DNA of 64,000 nucleotides, from the NCBI RefSeq assembly GCF_003002825.1, contig NZ_PVTE01000008.1, positions 62,001 to 126,000 on the forward strand. Reading direction: 5' to 3'. The DNA comes from Spirosoma oryzae. GTDB taxonomy: Bacteria > Bacteroidota > Bacteroidia > Cytophagales > Spirosomataceae. The notes under the pieces were generated by a model. It had not been told where the DNA came from, did not search any database, and saw nothing but the letters and a program-made list of their open reading frames with translations. Positions 44,535 to 52,537 of the stretch are shown piece after piece; the stretch's first letter is position 1, and each line of letters starts with the position of its first letter. The translations under genes were made by a program, and so were the position numbers.

Positions 44535-47120
44535 ATGAAAAAAATTTTATTGACGCTAAGTCTGCTAGGAACACTTACGATTTCCCAGGCGCAGACTTCC
44601 CCTTCATCGCCCACCGGCCAGCCCCTTCCGCAACAAACTACCGGCGTTCAGTCGCCCGAGCAGTTCCTGGGTTACAAAGTCGGACAGCATTTCACTACAC
44701 ATCGCGAGGTGATCGCTTATGCGGAGCAGGTAGCCCGGCAACTTCCTAAACGGGTACGGATCATCCCCTACGGTAAAACGTACGAAGGACGCCCCCTCGT
44801 CGTCGTCGCCATTGCTTCAGAAGCTAATCTCAATCGGCTCGATGAGATCCGGACAAACAACCTGAAACGAATCGGCATGCTGGACGGACAGCCCACCGCC
44901 GGTCCGACACCCGCCATTGCGTGGCTTAGCTACAACGTCCACGGCAACGAAGCCGTCAGTTCGGAAGCGTTCATGGACGTCCTGTATCAGCTAACCAATC
45001 TGTCGGACGCCGTAACGCAGAAGGTGATGAACAATGCCGTGGTACTACTCGACCCCGGCCTGAACCCCGACGGACATGACCGGTACGTAAACTGGTACAA
45101 TCAGATGGTCGGTCAACGCCCTGACCCCACGCCGTCGGCCCGCGAGCATAACGAACCCTGGCCCGGTGGTCGTTACACGCACTACCTGTTCGACCCAAAC
45201 CGCGACTGGGCCTGGCAAACGCAGGAAATAACCCGGCAACGCATGGCGCTGTACCAGCAGTGGATGCCGCACCTGCACGGCGATTTTCACGAGATGGGCG
45301 TCGAAAGTCCGTATTACTTCGCTCCCTCGGCCAAGCCTTATCACGAAGACATTACGCCCTTCCAGCGCCAGTTTCAGCAGATTATCGGGCAGTATTGCAG
45401 TAGGTATTTCGACAAGAACGGCTGGCTTTACTACACGCGTGAACGTTTCGACCTGTTCTACCCCAGCTACGGCGATACCTACCCGACCTACAACGGAGCC
45501 ATTGGCATGACCTACGAACAGGGCGGTAGTGGCCGGGCCGGACTGGCGATCGAACGGGCCGACGGCGATACGCTGACGCTGCGGCAACGAATCGACCACC
45601 ACGTAGCGTCGAGCATTGCCACGCTTGAATCGGTTGCCGATCGTTCTGCCGACGTGGTAAAAGAGTTCGGTCAGTTTTTCGACAAGGCCCGTACCACACC
45701 CATTGGCCCCTACAAGAGTTATGTCGTTAAAGCGGGGACTGATCCCGGCCGGCTGAAGGCGTTGCAACAGTTACTCGACAACAACAAGATTGCGTACGGG
45801 TATGCCGGTAAGTCGATGACGGTAGCCGGTTTTAACTACACCAATCACAAGAGCGAGAAGAATGTTGCAGTGGGTGCGGGCGACATGGTCATCAGTGCCT
45901 ACCAACCGAAATCGACGCTGCTCAAAATTCTGTTCGAACCCAACTCGACACTGGAAGACTCGGCTACGTACGACATTACCGCCTGGTCGATGCCTTACGC
46001 GTTCGGCTTACAAACTTACGGTCTGACGACGCGGCTAACGCCCGCTACTGCACCGGCCGCTACAGCCGCTACGTCGGCAAGCGCCGTCAGTGGTACGCCA
46101 TACGGTTACGTCATTCGCTGGCAGTCGATGCCATCGGTACAGATGCTGGCCGGGCTGTTGAAGCAGAAAGTACGGGTTCGGGTGGCCGAGAAAGCCTTTG
46201 AGCTGGAAAACAAAACCTACCCCACCGGCACGCTCATCGTAACGCGGGGTAACAACGACCATTTCGGGTCGCGGCTCGATGCCATCGTCCGGGCCGAAGC
46301 AGCGCGCACAGGAGCCGATATGACGCCCGTACAGTCCGGTTTTGTAGCCAAGGGGTCAGACTTCGGTTCCGACTTCGTCACGGGCCTGAAAGCGCCCCGT
46401 GTGGCGGTCGTGGCGGGCGAAGGCAGTCAGCCGCCGGCCGTGGGTGAAGTGTGGCATTTCTTCGATCAGGAACTGAACTACCCGGTCACGATGCTCGATG
46501 GCAATAGCCTGGGAAATATCGACTGGAGCCGCTTCGACGTGCTGGTGCTGCCGACGAATTACAACTATGGCCGCTTCCTGACCGATCGTGTACTGACACA
46601 GCTGAAAGACTGGATTCGGTCGGGCGGCAAGCTGATTGCAATGGAGCGGGCGGCTTCGTTCCTGGCTGGCAAAGATGGGTTCGACCTAAAAGAAAAGGCC
46701 GGCAGTACCGACACGGCTAAAGACCGTAAAGCTGTCGTGACCGACTCGCTGAAAATCTACGGCGACCGCGAACGCGTTGCCATCTCCGACGAAACACCGG
46801 GCAGTATCTACCGCGTCAACGTCGATGCCACGCACCCGTTGGGTTTTGGCCTGGGGAATGGCTATTACACGCTCGTTCAGAACGCCTACAACTTCGATTT
46901 CCTGAAAGACGGCTGGAACGTTGGCTACCTCAAGAACGATAACTACGTGGCCGGTTTTGCGGGGCGCAACGCGAAGAACAAACTGAAAAATACGCTGCTG
47001 ATGGGCGTACAGAGCTTCGGCCGTGGCAACGTGGTTTACCTGGCCGATGATCCACTGTTCCGAGGCTTCTGGTACAGCGGCAAGCTGCTGTTCGGCAATG
47101 CCGTGTTCATGGTGAACTAA
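44535..47120 (+). CDS. Secreted M14-family zinc carboxypeptidase
   Basis: The ATG at 44535 starts a signal peptide (MKKILLTLSLLGTLTISQAQ), giving 861 residues; the longer frame would cross the promoter region. The peptidase domain (about 45-400) has the first zinc ligands in HGNEAVSSE (HxxE), the third in the LHGDFHEMG segment, and the catalytic glutamate in MTYEQGGSGR. The C-terminal half includes a glutamine-amidotransferase-like or DJ-1-like region (VAVVAGEGSQ, RFDVLVLPTNYNYG, WIRSGGKLIAME) typical of this large M14 subgroup in Bacteroidota. It should trim C-terminal residues from peptides in the periplasm or outside. Ends 16 bp before a strong bidirectional hairpin. Confidence 0.92.
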   Translation: MKKILLTLSLLGTLTISQAQTSPSSPTGQPLPQQTTGVQSPEQFLGYKVGQHFTTHREVIAYAEQVARQLPKRVRIIPYGKTYEGRPLVVVAIASEANLNRLDEIRTNNLKRIGMLDGQPTAGPTPAIAWLSYNVHGNEAVSSEAFMDVLYQLTNLSDAVTQKVMNNAVVLLDPGLNPDGHDRYVNWYNQMVGQRPDPTPSAREHNEPWPGGRYTHYLFDPNRDWAWQTQEITRQRMALYQQWMPHLHGDFHEMGVESPYYFAPSAKPYHEDITPFQRQFQQIIGQYCSRYFDKNGWLYYTRERFDLFYPSYGDTYPTYNGAIGMTYEQGGSGRAGLAIERADGDTLTLRQRIDHHVASSIATLESVADRSADVVKEFGQFFDKARTTPIGPYKSYVVKAGTDPGRLKALQQLLDNNKIAYGYAGKSMTVAGFNYTNHKSEKNVAVGAGDMVISAYQPKSTLLKILFEPNSTLEDSATYDITAWSMPYAFGLQTYGLTTRLTPATAPAATAATSASAVSGTPYGYVIRWQSMPSVQMLAGLLKQKVRVRVAEKAFELENKTYPTGTLIVTRGNNDHFGSRLDAIVRAEAARTGADMTPVQSGFVAKGSDFGSDFVTGLKAPRVAVVAGEGSQPPAVGEVWHFFDQELNYPVTMLDGNSLGNIDWSRFDVLVLPTNYNYGRFLTDRVLTQLKDWIRSGGKLIAMERAASFLAGKDGFDLKEKAGSTDTAKDRKAVVTDSLKIYGDRERVAISDETPGSIYRVNVDATHPLGFGLGNGYYTLVQNAYNFDFLKDGWNVGYLKNDNYVAGFAGRNAKNKLKNTLLMGVQSFGRGNVVYLADDPLFRGFWYSGKLLFGNAVFMVN

Positions 47121-47136
47121 CAAAATGTAGTGTTTC

Positions 47137-47183
47137 GACAGGCCCCGGCGACCCGATGCTGTATCGGGTCGCCGGGGCCTGTC
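47137..47183. terminator. Bidirectional terminator, perfect 21-bp stem
   Basis: 47137-47157 (GACAGGCCCCGGCGACCCGA then T) is the exact reverse complement of 47163-47183, loop GCTGT. There is no U-tract on either side. Its right arm runs into the stop codon of the usher-like gene (47182-47184). Confidence 0.8.
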
Positions 47184-49935
47184 AGTTTGCCGTAAATCGT
47201 TTGATCTCAACGGGCCGGGTTGCCCCGTCGACGGTCCAGTTCATGTCGGGATACTGACCCGTATTGCTTAAGACGAACGATACCGTTTTTACCGTGGCAT
47301 GCGGCTGACGGCCGTAATCGTTAAGCTGCACCGTATACGTTCCCGGCGACAAATGCATCGAAAACGTGCCATCGGTGCGTGGCGCGATAGCCGCAATCGA
47401 TTGCTGACCGCGTCGTACGTCGAGGCTGAACCGACTGAACTGGCAGGGCTGACGGTCGTACAGGCTATTCTGGCACCGCAGTTGCCCGGCCAGTCGAAAC
47501 GTGCGTGGCAACGGAATCACCTTGTCGACGGACCGCGCGATGGTTAGTTGTTCCTGGTATAATACTGGATCACCCAACCGACCGGTGCTGATGGCCGAGA
47601 TCGCGTACGTACCCGGTGGTACGTTGCGGTACACGACCCGGCCGTTGGCGTTGGTGAACAGCACGTTGTCATTAATTCGAACGAGTAGGCTATCCACCCA
47701 TCGTTCATCCGCATCGCGACTGCCGTTCCCGTTGGTATCTTCAAAAAAACTTAGCTGTAGCCGACCGTGGCGCTTCGCCCCTAATTGGCCGAACCGCTGC
47801 ATCACCTCCATGCGGTACTGGCTGTAGGCGAACTCCGGCTGCTGGCTGTAGGGCGTTCCGTTACCCGACAGATGCACCGACAGGTTCGGGGTAACGTCAT
47901 ACTGCACGCGACCCACCGCCGTGTACCGGGCCGCCATCGATGTCGCATCGTAGAGGTAGTTGATACCCACCGAGCCACCAAGCCGACCGTTCAGCAGCGC
48001 AAACGAAACCGTCGGCGTTAGTGAGGTGGTCGTAATCAGCCCCGGATAGGTCGTTTGCAGGTCGAACAGGTAAAAAGGGCCTTTCTGCCAATACCCCCAC
48101 ACGTTGAATCGGCCAATGCCCAGCGTCGAGACTATCCGCTGACTCATGATTCCGTCCGAAGCCCAAGTATCTACGTTTCCGTAAAACCGACCGACATCGT
48201 AACTCAATTCGAGGAACTGATCGGTACGCCGGCGGTAAGCGATGCCTGGCGCAATCCGGTAGGCATCGGCGCGCTGACTGATCGGGTTGGCTTTGTCGCG
48301 CTGCGAAAACCAGTACGGCCGGGCACTCAGGGTTAGCGAGCCAATCCGATGACTTACACTCAACTCAGCTACCGTGTTTCCAAACTGATGCCGCACCTGA
48401 TCGACGGGGGACGTAAACGTAATACGGTCGTACTGAAACTGGTTGATTCGGGCCAGCAATGTCGTAACCGGAGCCGGTTGCCAGAACAGTTGGCTATACA
48501 GGATGGTGGCCCCCCGCTGCAAACCGGCATAGACAGGACTACTGCGGTACGAACGTACTTGCCAGCTAAAGGTCTCCCGCTGGTAGGTATAGTTCAATTG
48601 ACCCGCCCAGCCCGTTACCCGCGCTGACGGGCTGCTGTGCCGGGCAAACTCGACACTCTGCGCGCCCATCAGTTGTAGCGAGTGTCGGTCGGTGCGGTTA
48701 TATCGGAACGACGCGAACGTGAGGTAACCCGCCCGCTGCACGTCGGCCAGCGTGTAGTAACTGGTACTCAGCGATAAGGCAGCGCCCGGCAATTGGTTCA
48801 ATTGGTAGTCGTACCGGGCCGAATAAATGTTCCCCCGCCAAGTATTCGCAGCATCGCTTAGCCAGTTCTGATTGGCGTTCACCGCCCAGAACGTCCACAT
48901 CCGGTCGGTTTGGCCCGTACTTAGTTTCAGCCCCCGCCCGAAGAGTGGTAATTCATGAAAATCGTAAATACTTCCCAGCCGGAACGCCGTCCGGGCAGTC
49001 GTGAGGGCGATGTACGAATTTTGCAGCTGATGCAAATGATCGGCTCCGTAGTCGAGGTAGTGAATATGCATGTCGAGTCGGGCTTTCCCGATGGAATCGG
49101 TACCCCAGACCCGCGTTTCGCGCGCCCACTGATTCGTACTGAACCGGGTAAGCGCAACGCTGGCCCCGTAACCGGTATTGACTGGTACCAGTCCATTCTG
49201 GTACGCTTTATTGGTGACAGCAACGACCAGCTTACACCCCGCACTACCCACCACCGACTGCTGCCGGTTTTTTAACGTAACCAGCAGCTGATAGGGCGTA
49301 TCAACAGCCCATTGCCGGATAGGCACCGCCGTTACGACGATTGTCGTGTCCTGCCGGGGCTTCAACCGGATGGTCATCGGAAAGATAGTCGGGTTGATTC
49401 CCTGCGGCAGCGCAGCTACTTCAATAGTATACGTACTGGTATCCGCTCGATTGTGGGTTATCTGCAAGGGTAACCGGGCCGGCTCACCAGCATTGTACAG
49501 CAAAATCGTTTCCTGCGGGATAGTCAGACTGGCGGGAGCGACAACACTGCCCTTAACCATCACCTGAAACGTTACCGATTGTATCGGTTTGCCGGCATCA
49601 TCGGTCAACCGGAGGTAAACGGGTATGTTGGCGGCTGTAATCTGACGGTGCACCAGCCCCTTTATGGGCATGCGCATCGTCTCGCCGGGTGACAGATGCA
49701 GGTGAGTCGGCACGGCCGCCAGCATGTCGATCGATGCAGGTATATCAACCGTTATTTTTACGTCCTGCGGCTGATTAGTTGTGTTCGTTACAGCCAGCCT
49801 ATTAATAAACGTAGCTCCTGTATTGACCACCACTGTATCGCGCCAGAACGATGCTGAAATTGATTGCGCAACACTCGAAAAAGAATAAGTTACAAACGTA
49901 ATTAAATAGACGAAAAATCTAATATAGGTTACCAT
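47182..49935 (-). CDS. Usher-like outer-membrane beta-barrel protein with N- and C-terminal Ig-like domains
   Basis: 917 residues. Signal peptide (1-24, ending SSVAQ); two NEW3/CARDB-like Ig modules (about 28-135 and 140-235; INRLAVTNTTNQPQDVKITV, LPLQITHNRADTSTYTIEV); a long stretch of amphipathic strands (about 245-725; TFRLGSIYDF, LSLSTSYYTLADV, LQLMGAQSVEF, ISQRADAYRIAPGIAYRRR) that reads as a large outer-membrane barrel; then an SdrD/Cna-B-like module (730-810; FFEDTNGNGSRDADERWVDS, ANGRVVYRNVPPGTY) and a final beta-sandwich (about 815-917). Barrel plus N-terminal domain plus two C-terminal domains is the architecture of fimbrial ushers, but no classical usher signature or plug is recognisable. 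It is divergent from pilin-like and PapD-like chaperone genes, which is the main argument for an usher role. Alternative: a generic outer-membrane protein. Confidence 0.65.
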   Translation of the reverse strand: MVTYIRFFVYLITFVTYSFSSVAQSISASFWRDTVVVNTGATFINRLAVTNTTNQPQDVKITVDIPASIDMLAAVPTHLHLSPGETMRMPIKGLVHRQITAANIPVYLRLTDDAGKPIQSVTFQVMVKGSVVAPASLTIPQETILLYNAGEPARLPLQITHNRADTSTYTIEVAALPQGINPTIFPMTIRLKPRQDTTIVVTAVPIRQWAVDTPYQLLVTLKNRQQSVVGSAGCKLVVAVTNKAYQNGLVPVNTGYGASVALTRFSTNQWARETRVWGTDSIGKARLDMHIHYLDYGADHLHQLQNSYIALTTARTAFRLGSIYDFHELPLFGRGLKLSTGQTDRMWTFWAVNANQNWLSDAANTWRGNIYSARYDYQLNQLPGAALSLSTSYYTLADVQRAGYLTFASFRYNRTDRHSLQLMGAQSVEFARHSSPSARVTGWAGQLNYTYQRETFSWQVRSYRSSPVYAGLQRGATILYSQLFWQPAPVTTLLARINQFQYDRITFTSPVDQVRHQFGNTVAELSVSHRIGSLTLSARPYWFSQRDKANPISQRADAYRIAPGIAYRRRTDQFLELSYDVGRFYGNVDTWASDGIMSQRIVSTLGIGRFNVWGYWQKGPFYLFDLQTTYPGLITTTSLTPTVSFALLNGRLGGSVGINYLYDATSMAARYTAVGRVQYDVTPNLSVHLSGNGTPYSQQPEFAYSQYRMEVMQRFGQLGAKRHGRLQLSFFEDTNGNGSRDADERWVDSLLVRINDNVLFTNANGRVVYRNVPPGTYAISAISTGRLGDPVLYQEQLTIARSVDKVIPLPRTFRLAGQLRCQNSLYDRQPCQFSRFSLDVRRGQQSIAAIAPRTDGTFSMHLSPGTYTVQLNDYGRQPHATVKTVSFVLSNTGQYPDMNWTVDGATRPVEIKRFTAN

Positions 49936-50235
49936 ACAGTTACAGCCTAATTACTCACCATTACTCTCGTATGCGTCAGATAGGCCAACAAGTATTACAC
50001 CATCGGTTCTAAGTCAATCTATTCACTGTGAACCACTTAATAAATGAATATATTTTCATAATATAGATAAATAATTGAGAATGAGTCAATAAGGATAATT
50101 TCTAGGTAGTAGATCGTATCGTTTACTAAAAACACAATTTTTTATAAACCAAATATTCTATTCTGGTAAGGCAATTGTATAGTATTTATCAGTTGTAAAT
50201 ATTAATTGTAACCTATTTTTTTATTAGAGTATCTT
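49936..50235. promoter_or_regulatory. AT-rich divergent intergenic region of the usher/chaperone locus
   Basis: 300 bp, by eye about three quarters A+T, in clear contrast with the GC-richer genes on both sides. It holds the promoters of the minus-strand usher-like gene and the plus-strand subunit operon. Runs such as AATATATTTTCATAATATAG and tracts of A or T suggest bent or nucleoid-protein-bound DNA. No ORF or RNA gene was seen. Confidence 0.65.
50193..50221 (+). promoter_or_regulatory. Probable promoter of the subunit/chaperone operon
   Basis: TTG at 50193-50195, an 18-bp spacer and TATTTTTT at 50214-50221 (TAnnTTTG with the last base T). The spacing is normal for Bacteroidota and the start codon follows 14 bp later. 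Confidence 0.45.
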
Positions 50236-50772
50236 ATGAAAACTTCTTTTAAAACAATTACCTCCACCGTGTTGTTTTTAGCGCTTGGCTTTTGCTTAAA
50301 TGCTACGTCAGCGAATGCTCAGCTAACGAGTGGCAATACCGTTGTTACGGTGACCGTCGTTGACGTGCTGGCTTTAGTTGTCGCCGTACCAGCCGTTCCG
50401 ATCTCGATGGGTTCGCTCACCGAGTTTCAGAATGGCTCCGGCTTTACCGCCCCGGCTCAGTTGGTAGCCAGTAGTAACCGGCCGTACGACATCAAGGTGA
50501 AATCAGATGGTGACCTGCAAGGGCTGTTGACGGCAGCGGGTAGCAGCATTCCCATCAGCAGCATTGCCGTACAGGCAGCCCCGACGCTCACGTCGACGTA
50601 CACCAACGCGCTGAATCTATCGGCGGCCGATCAGGTACTGATTTCCAACGCCCCTAGTGCCATGGCGAAGGTCTACGATGTGAAATATTCGACATCGGGT
50701 GATAAGTCGGCGTTTTATGTGAAAGGGGGCGCCTATGTAGCCACACTGACGTACTCAATTTCCGCTCACTAA
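50236..50772 (+). CDS. Pilin/SCPU-like secreted subunit
   Basis: 178 residues with a long signal peptide (MKTSFKTITSTVLFLALGFC through SANAQ). The mature part is a single beta-sandwich with low charge: VTVTVVDVLALVVAVPAVPI, then RPYDIKVKSDGDL, SIPISSIAVQA, DQVLISNA and the last strand YVATLTYSISAH. This pattern of an N-terminal hydrophobic strand, a central INV/IKV strand and a C-terminal T.TYS(I/F)SA strand is like SCPU/DUF4402-type fimbrial subunits and WxL-like domains. It shares the SSIAVQA motif with the second subunit gene (51597). It is first in an operon with a PapD-like chaperone 9 bp downstream. Strong expression is suggested by the well-placed promoter. Fibre formation is inferred. 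Confidence 0.65.
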   Translation: MKTSFKTITSTVLFLALGFCLNATSANAQLTSGNTVVTVTVVDVLALVVAVPAVPISMGSLTEFQNGSGFTAPAQLVASSNRPYDIKVKSDGDLQGLLTAAGSSIPISSIAVQAAPTLTSTYTNALNLSAADQVLISNAPSAMAKVYDVKYSTSGDKSAFYVKGGAYVATLTYSISAH

Positions 50773-50781
50773 TCGTTTCCC

Positions 50782-51600
50782 ATGACTCAACCGTTCTCCC
50801 GCTCCATGAGCTGGCGACTGTTGCTGATGCTGTGCCTGGCCGAGCCCTTGCTTAGTCAGGCACAGATTGGTTTTCAGGTATCGCCGGCTAAACTGTATTT
50901 TAATCGGGCCAGTGCTGACAATCAGCCGCTCAGACTACACATAACGAACCCGATGGACACGCGGCTGGTGCTACAGGCAACCTGCGCCGACTGGCGACGG
51001 GATTCGGTAGGCGAGAAAGTGTATTACCCGCCCGGTACGTTGCCGACGTCAGGCTGCTCGCTGTTCAAGGTTATCCCTGACGTAATTGAGCTGGCCCCCG
51101 GCGAAAAGCGGGACGTACTGGTGTCGCTGATTCCCAATCAGCAGGCTCCGACCAATGCCATTCAGAACGCGATGCTGCTGCTGACACAATCGAACGAACA
51201 GGAAGTAGCCCGGCAGAAGGGTACGTCGCAGTTTATCATCAAGGCGCAGATTGGCGTGCATGTCTATGTGCTGCCCACTGACCATACGGAGCCGGAGGTT
51301 GCCATAACCGGTATGAGCCTTACGCAGGCAACCCGCCCCTACCAGGTTAACGTCAAGATTCACAATACCGGCAAAGCCCTCCTGGAGAGTCAGTTGCGTA
51401 TGGAATACCTGAACATGAGTACGATGGAAGAAGTGAAGACGGAAGCCGTTCCCGTCAATACCATGCCCGACGAGGCCTTTCGGGTTACGACCAATGTCCC
51501 ACCCAATCTGTCGGCGGGCAAATACCTGATCGTAGCCGTGCTGGACAGTGGACCAGGTCAGGCACTGAAAGTCGCGGAGCTAGAAACGGTATTGAAATGA
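50782..51600 (+). CDS. PapD-like periplasmic pilus chaperone
   Basis: 272 residues, signal peptide ending SQAQ (residue 28). The first Ig domain (about 29-150) follows the fimbrial chaperone plan: FQVSPAKLYFNRASADNQPL, RLHITNP, ADWRRD, the long insertion ending GCSLFKVIPDVIELAPGEKRDVLVSL and NAMLLLTQ, where PGEKRDV is the position of the PGE.Q.VR motif in bacterial chaperones. A second Ig domain (about 165-272) begins VAITGMSLTQATRPYQVNVKIHNTG. The role would be to bind and cap subunits in the periplasm and deliver them to an outer-membrane usher. It lies between two subunit genes and is coupled to the second one by a 4-bp overlap. The family call is based on motif pattern only. Confidence 0.72.
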   Translation: MTQPFSRSMSWRLLLMLCLAEPLLSQAQIGFQVSPAKLYFNRASADNQPLRLHITNPMDTRLVLQATCADWRRDSVGEKVYYPPGTLPTSGCSLFKVIPDVIELAPGEKRDVLVSLIPNQQAPTNAIQNAMLLLTQSNEQEVARQKGTSQFIIKAQIGVHVYVLPTDHTEPEVAITGMSLTQATRPYQVNVKIHNTGKALLESQLRMEYLNMSTMEEVKTEAVPVNTMPDEAFRVTTNVPPNLSAGKYLIVAVLDSGPGQALKVAELETVLK

Positions 51601-52082
51601 ACGGGCGCATCCTGTTACTTATCCTGTCGCTGCTCGTAGCGGGTCCGGTGATGGCCCAGCCCTCCCTACCCGACGAATCCAAGTACGCGAACTCCCTGAT
51701 TGGCCTTACCATCCTGGGCAGTCCGGCGTTGGGTATGTCGTCCGTCAGCGACTATACCAACGGCGTGACGCTCAACCACAATACGCTGCAAATCAACGTA
51801 TCGCTGGGGCTGACCTGGTCTATCCAGGTACGCGCGCTGGATGACCTTCGTTACCAGTCTTATTCGATACCGGCCTCGTCGATTGCCGTGCAGGCAACTG
51901 GGTTAGGGTCGCGCCCGGAAATCTTCCTACGCACGACGAATCAGACAGTGGCCTCGGGTCTGGCCACGTCGCTGCTCAGTGCGATCCTGCCCCTGCGTTA
52001 CCGGGCAATCGGTGGAAGTACGTTCTTACAACCCGCAGGTTCGTATACCACAACGCTGCTCTTCTCGTTCTCCGCGCAGTAG
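51597..52082 (+). CDS. Second pilin-like secreted subunit
   Basis: 161 residues, overlapping the chaperone stop codon by 4 bp (ATGA). Signal peptide MNGRILLLILSLLVAGPVMAQ. The mature protein resembles the first subunit in plan and in two short motifs: YSIPASSIAVQATG (against SIPISSIAVQAAP) and the last strand TTTLLFSFSAQ (against VATLTYSISAH); the middle strand SWSIQVRAL replaces PYDIKVKSD. Translational coupling to the chaperone suggests the two products are needed in fixed ratio, as for a tip or base subunit. No cysteines, so no disulfide bond. Confidence 0.65.
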   Translation: MNGRILLLILSLLVAGPVMAQPSLPDESKYANSLIGLTILGSPALGMSSVSDYTNGVTLNHNTLQINVSLGLTWSIQVRALDDLRYQSYSIPASSIAVQATGLGSRPEIFLRTTNQTVASGLATSLLSAILPLRYRAIGGSTFLQPAGSYTTTLLFSFSAQ

Positions 52083-52261
52083 CCAGGCTGTCGGAACGGT
52101 ACAGCTGTATTTATTTTAGGTTAAAAATGGGCCTAAATCGCGTGCCAGCGACCTATTGACTCAGTAGGCGGACAAACAAAGCAAAGCGAAGCCGGTTTAG
52201 AATGCATCCCGTCACACTGGTGACCGTTCACTCACTGATTCTACTCTAAACTGACTAGTCT

Positions 52262-52459
52262 ATGAAAGCGCTTCTTCGTTTTGCCCCCACGGCCGCTGTA
52301 TTTATGCTGCTGCTGACACTGATGACCAGTTGTGCGGCTATCGGCGACATTTTCAAGACCGGCGTCTGGACGGGCGTCATTCTGGTTGTCGTCGGTATCG
52401 GCGTTGTCATCTGGCTCGTCTCCAAACTGTTTGGTGGCGGGGGTGGTGGCCGCGTGTAA
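52262..52459 (+). CDS. Small lipoprotein with one membrane helix and Gly tail
   Basis: 65 residues: MKALLRFAPTAAVFMLLLTL, lipobox-like MTSC (Cys24), a short soluble turn AAIGDIFKTGVW, then a strong membrane helix TGVILVVVGIGVVIWLVSKL and a FGGGGGGRV tail. Short proteins of the form SCAxIGxIFKxGxWxG + helix are widespread in Bacteroidota, often with misleading names. The start, the absence of overlapping genes and a following terminator support a real gene. Function unknown. Confidence 0.78.
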   Translation: MKALLRFAPTAAVFMLLLTLMTSCAAIGDIFKTGVWTGVILVVVGIGVVIWLVSKLFGGGGGGRV

Positions 52460-52476
52460 TCCGCTTACGAACTAAT

Positions 52477-52520
52477 ACAGGAACGGCCCGGCATCTTGCG
52501 AGATACCGGGCCGTTCCTGT
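52477..52520. terminator. Bidirectional hairpin terminator
   Basis: ACAGGAACGGCCCGG (52477-52491) pairs with 52506-52520; after a C/A mismatch, ATCT pairs with AGAT around the tetraloop TGCG. It separates the small lipoprotein gene (+) from dapA (-). The 3' arm ends in TTCCTGTTAG, with no real U-run. Confidence 0.82.
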
Positions 52521-52537
52521 TAGTGAGCTATCGCAGT

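Noticed and set aside
47182-49935. TonB-dependent receptor
   Set aside because: No TonB box, plug domain or carboxypeptidase-like N-terminal extension; N-terminal modules are NEW3/CARDB-like instead.
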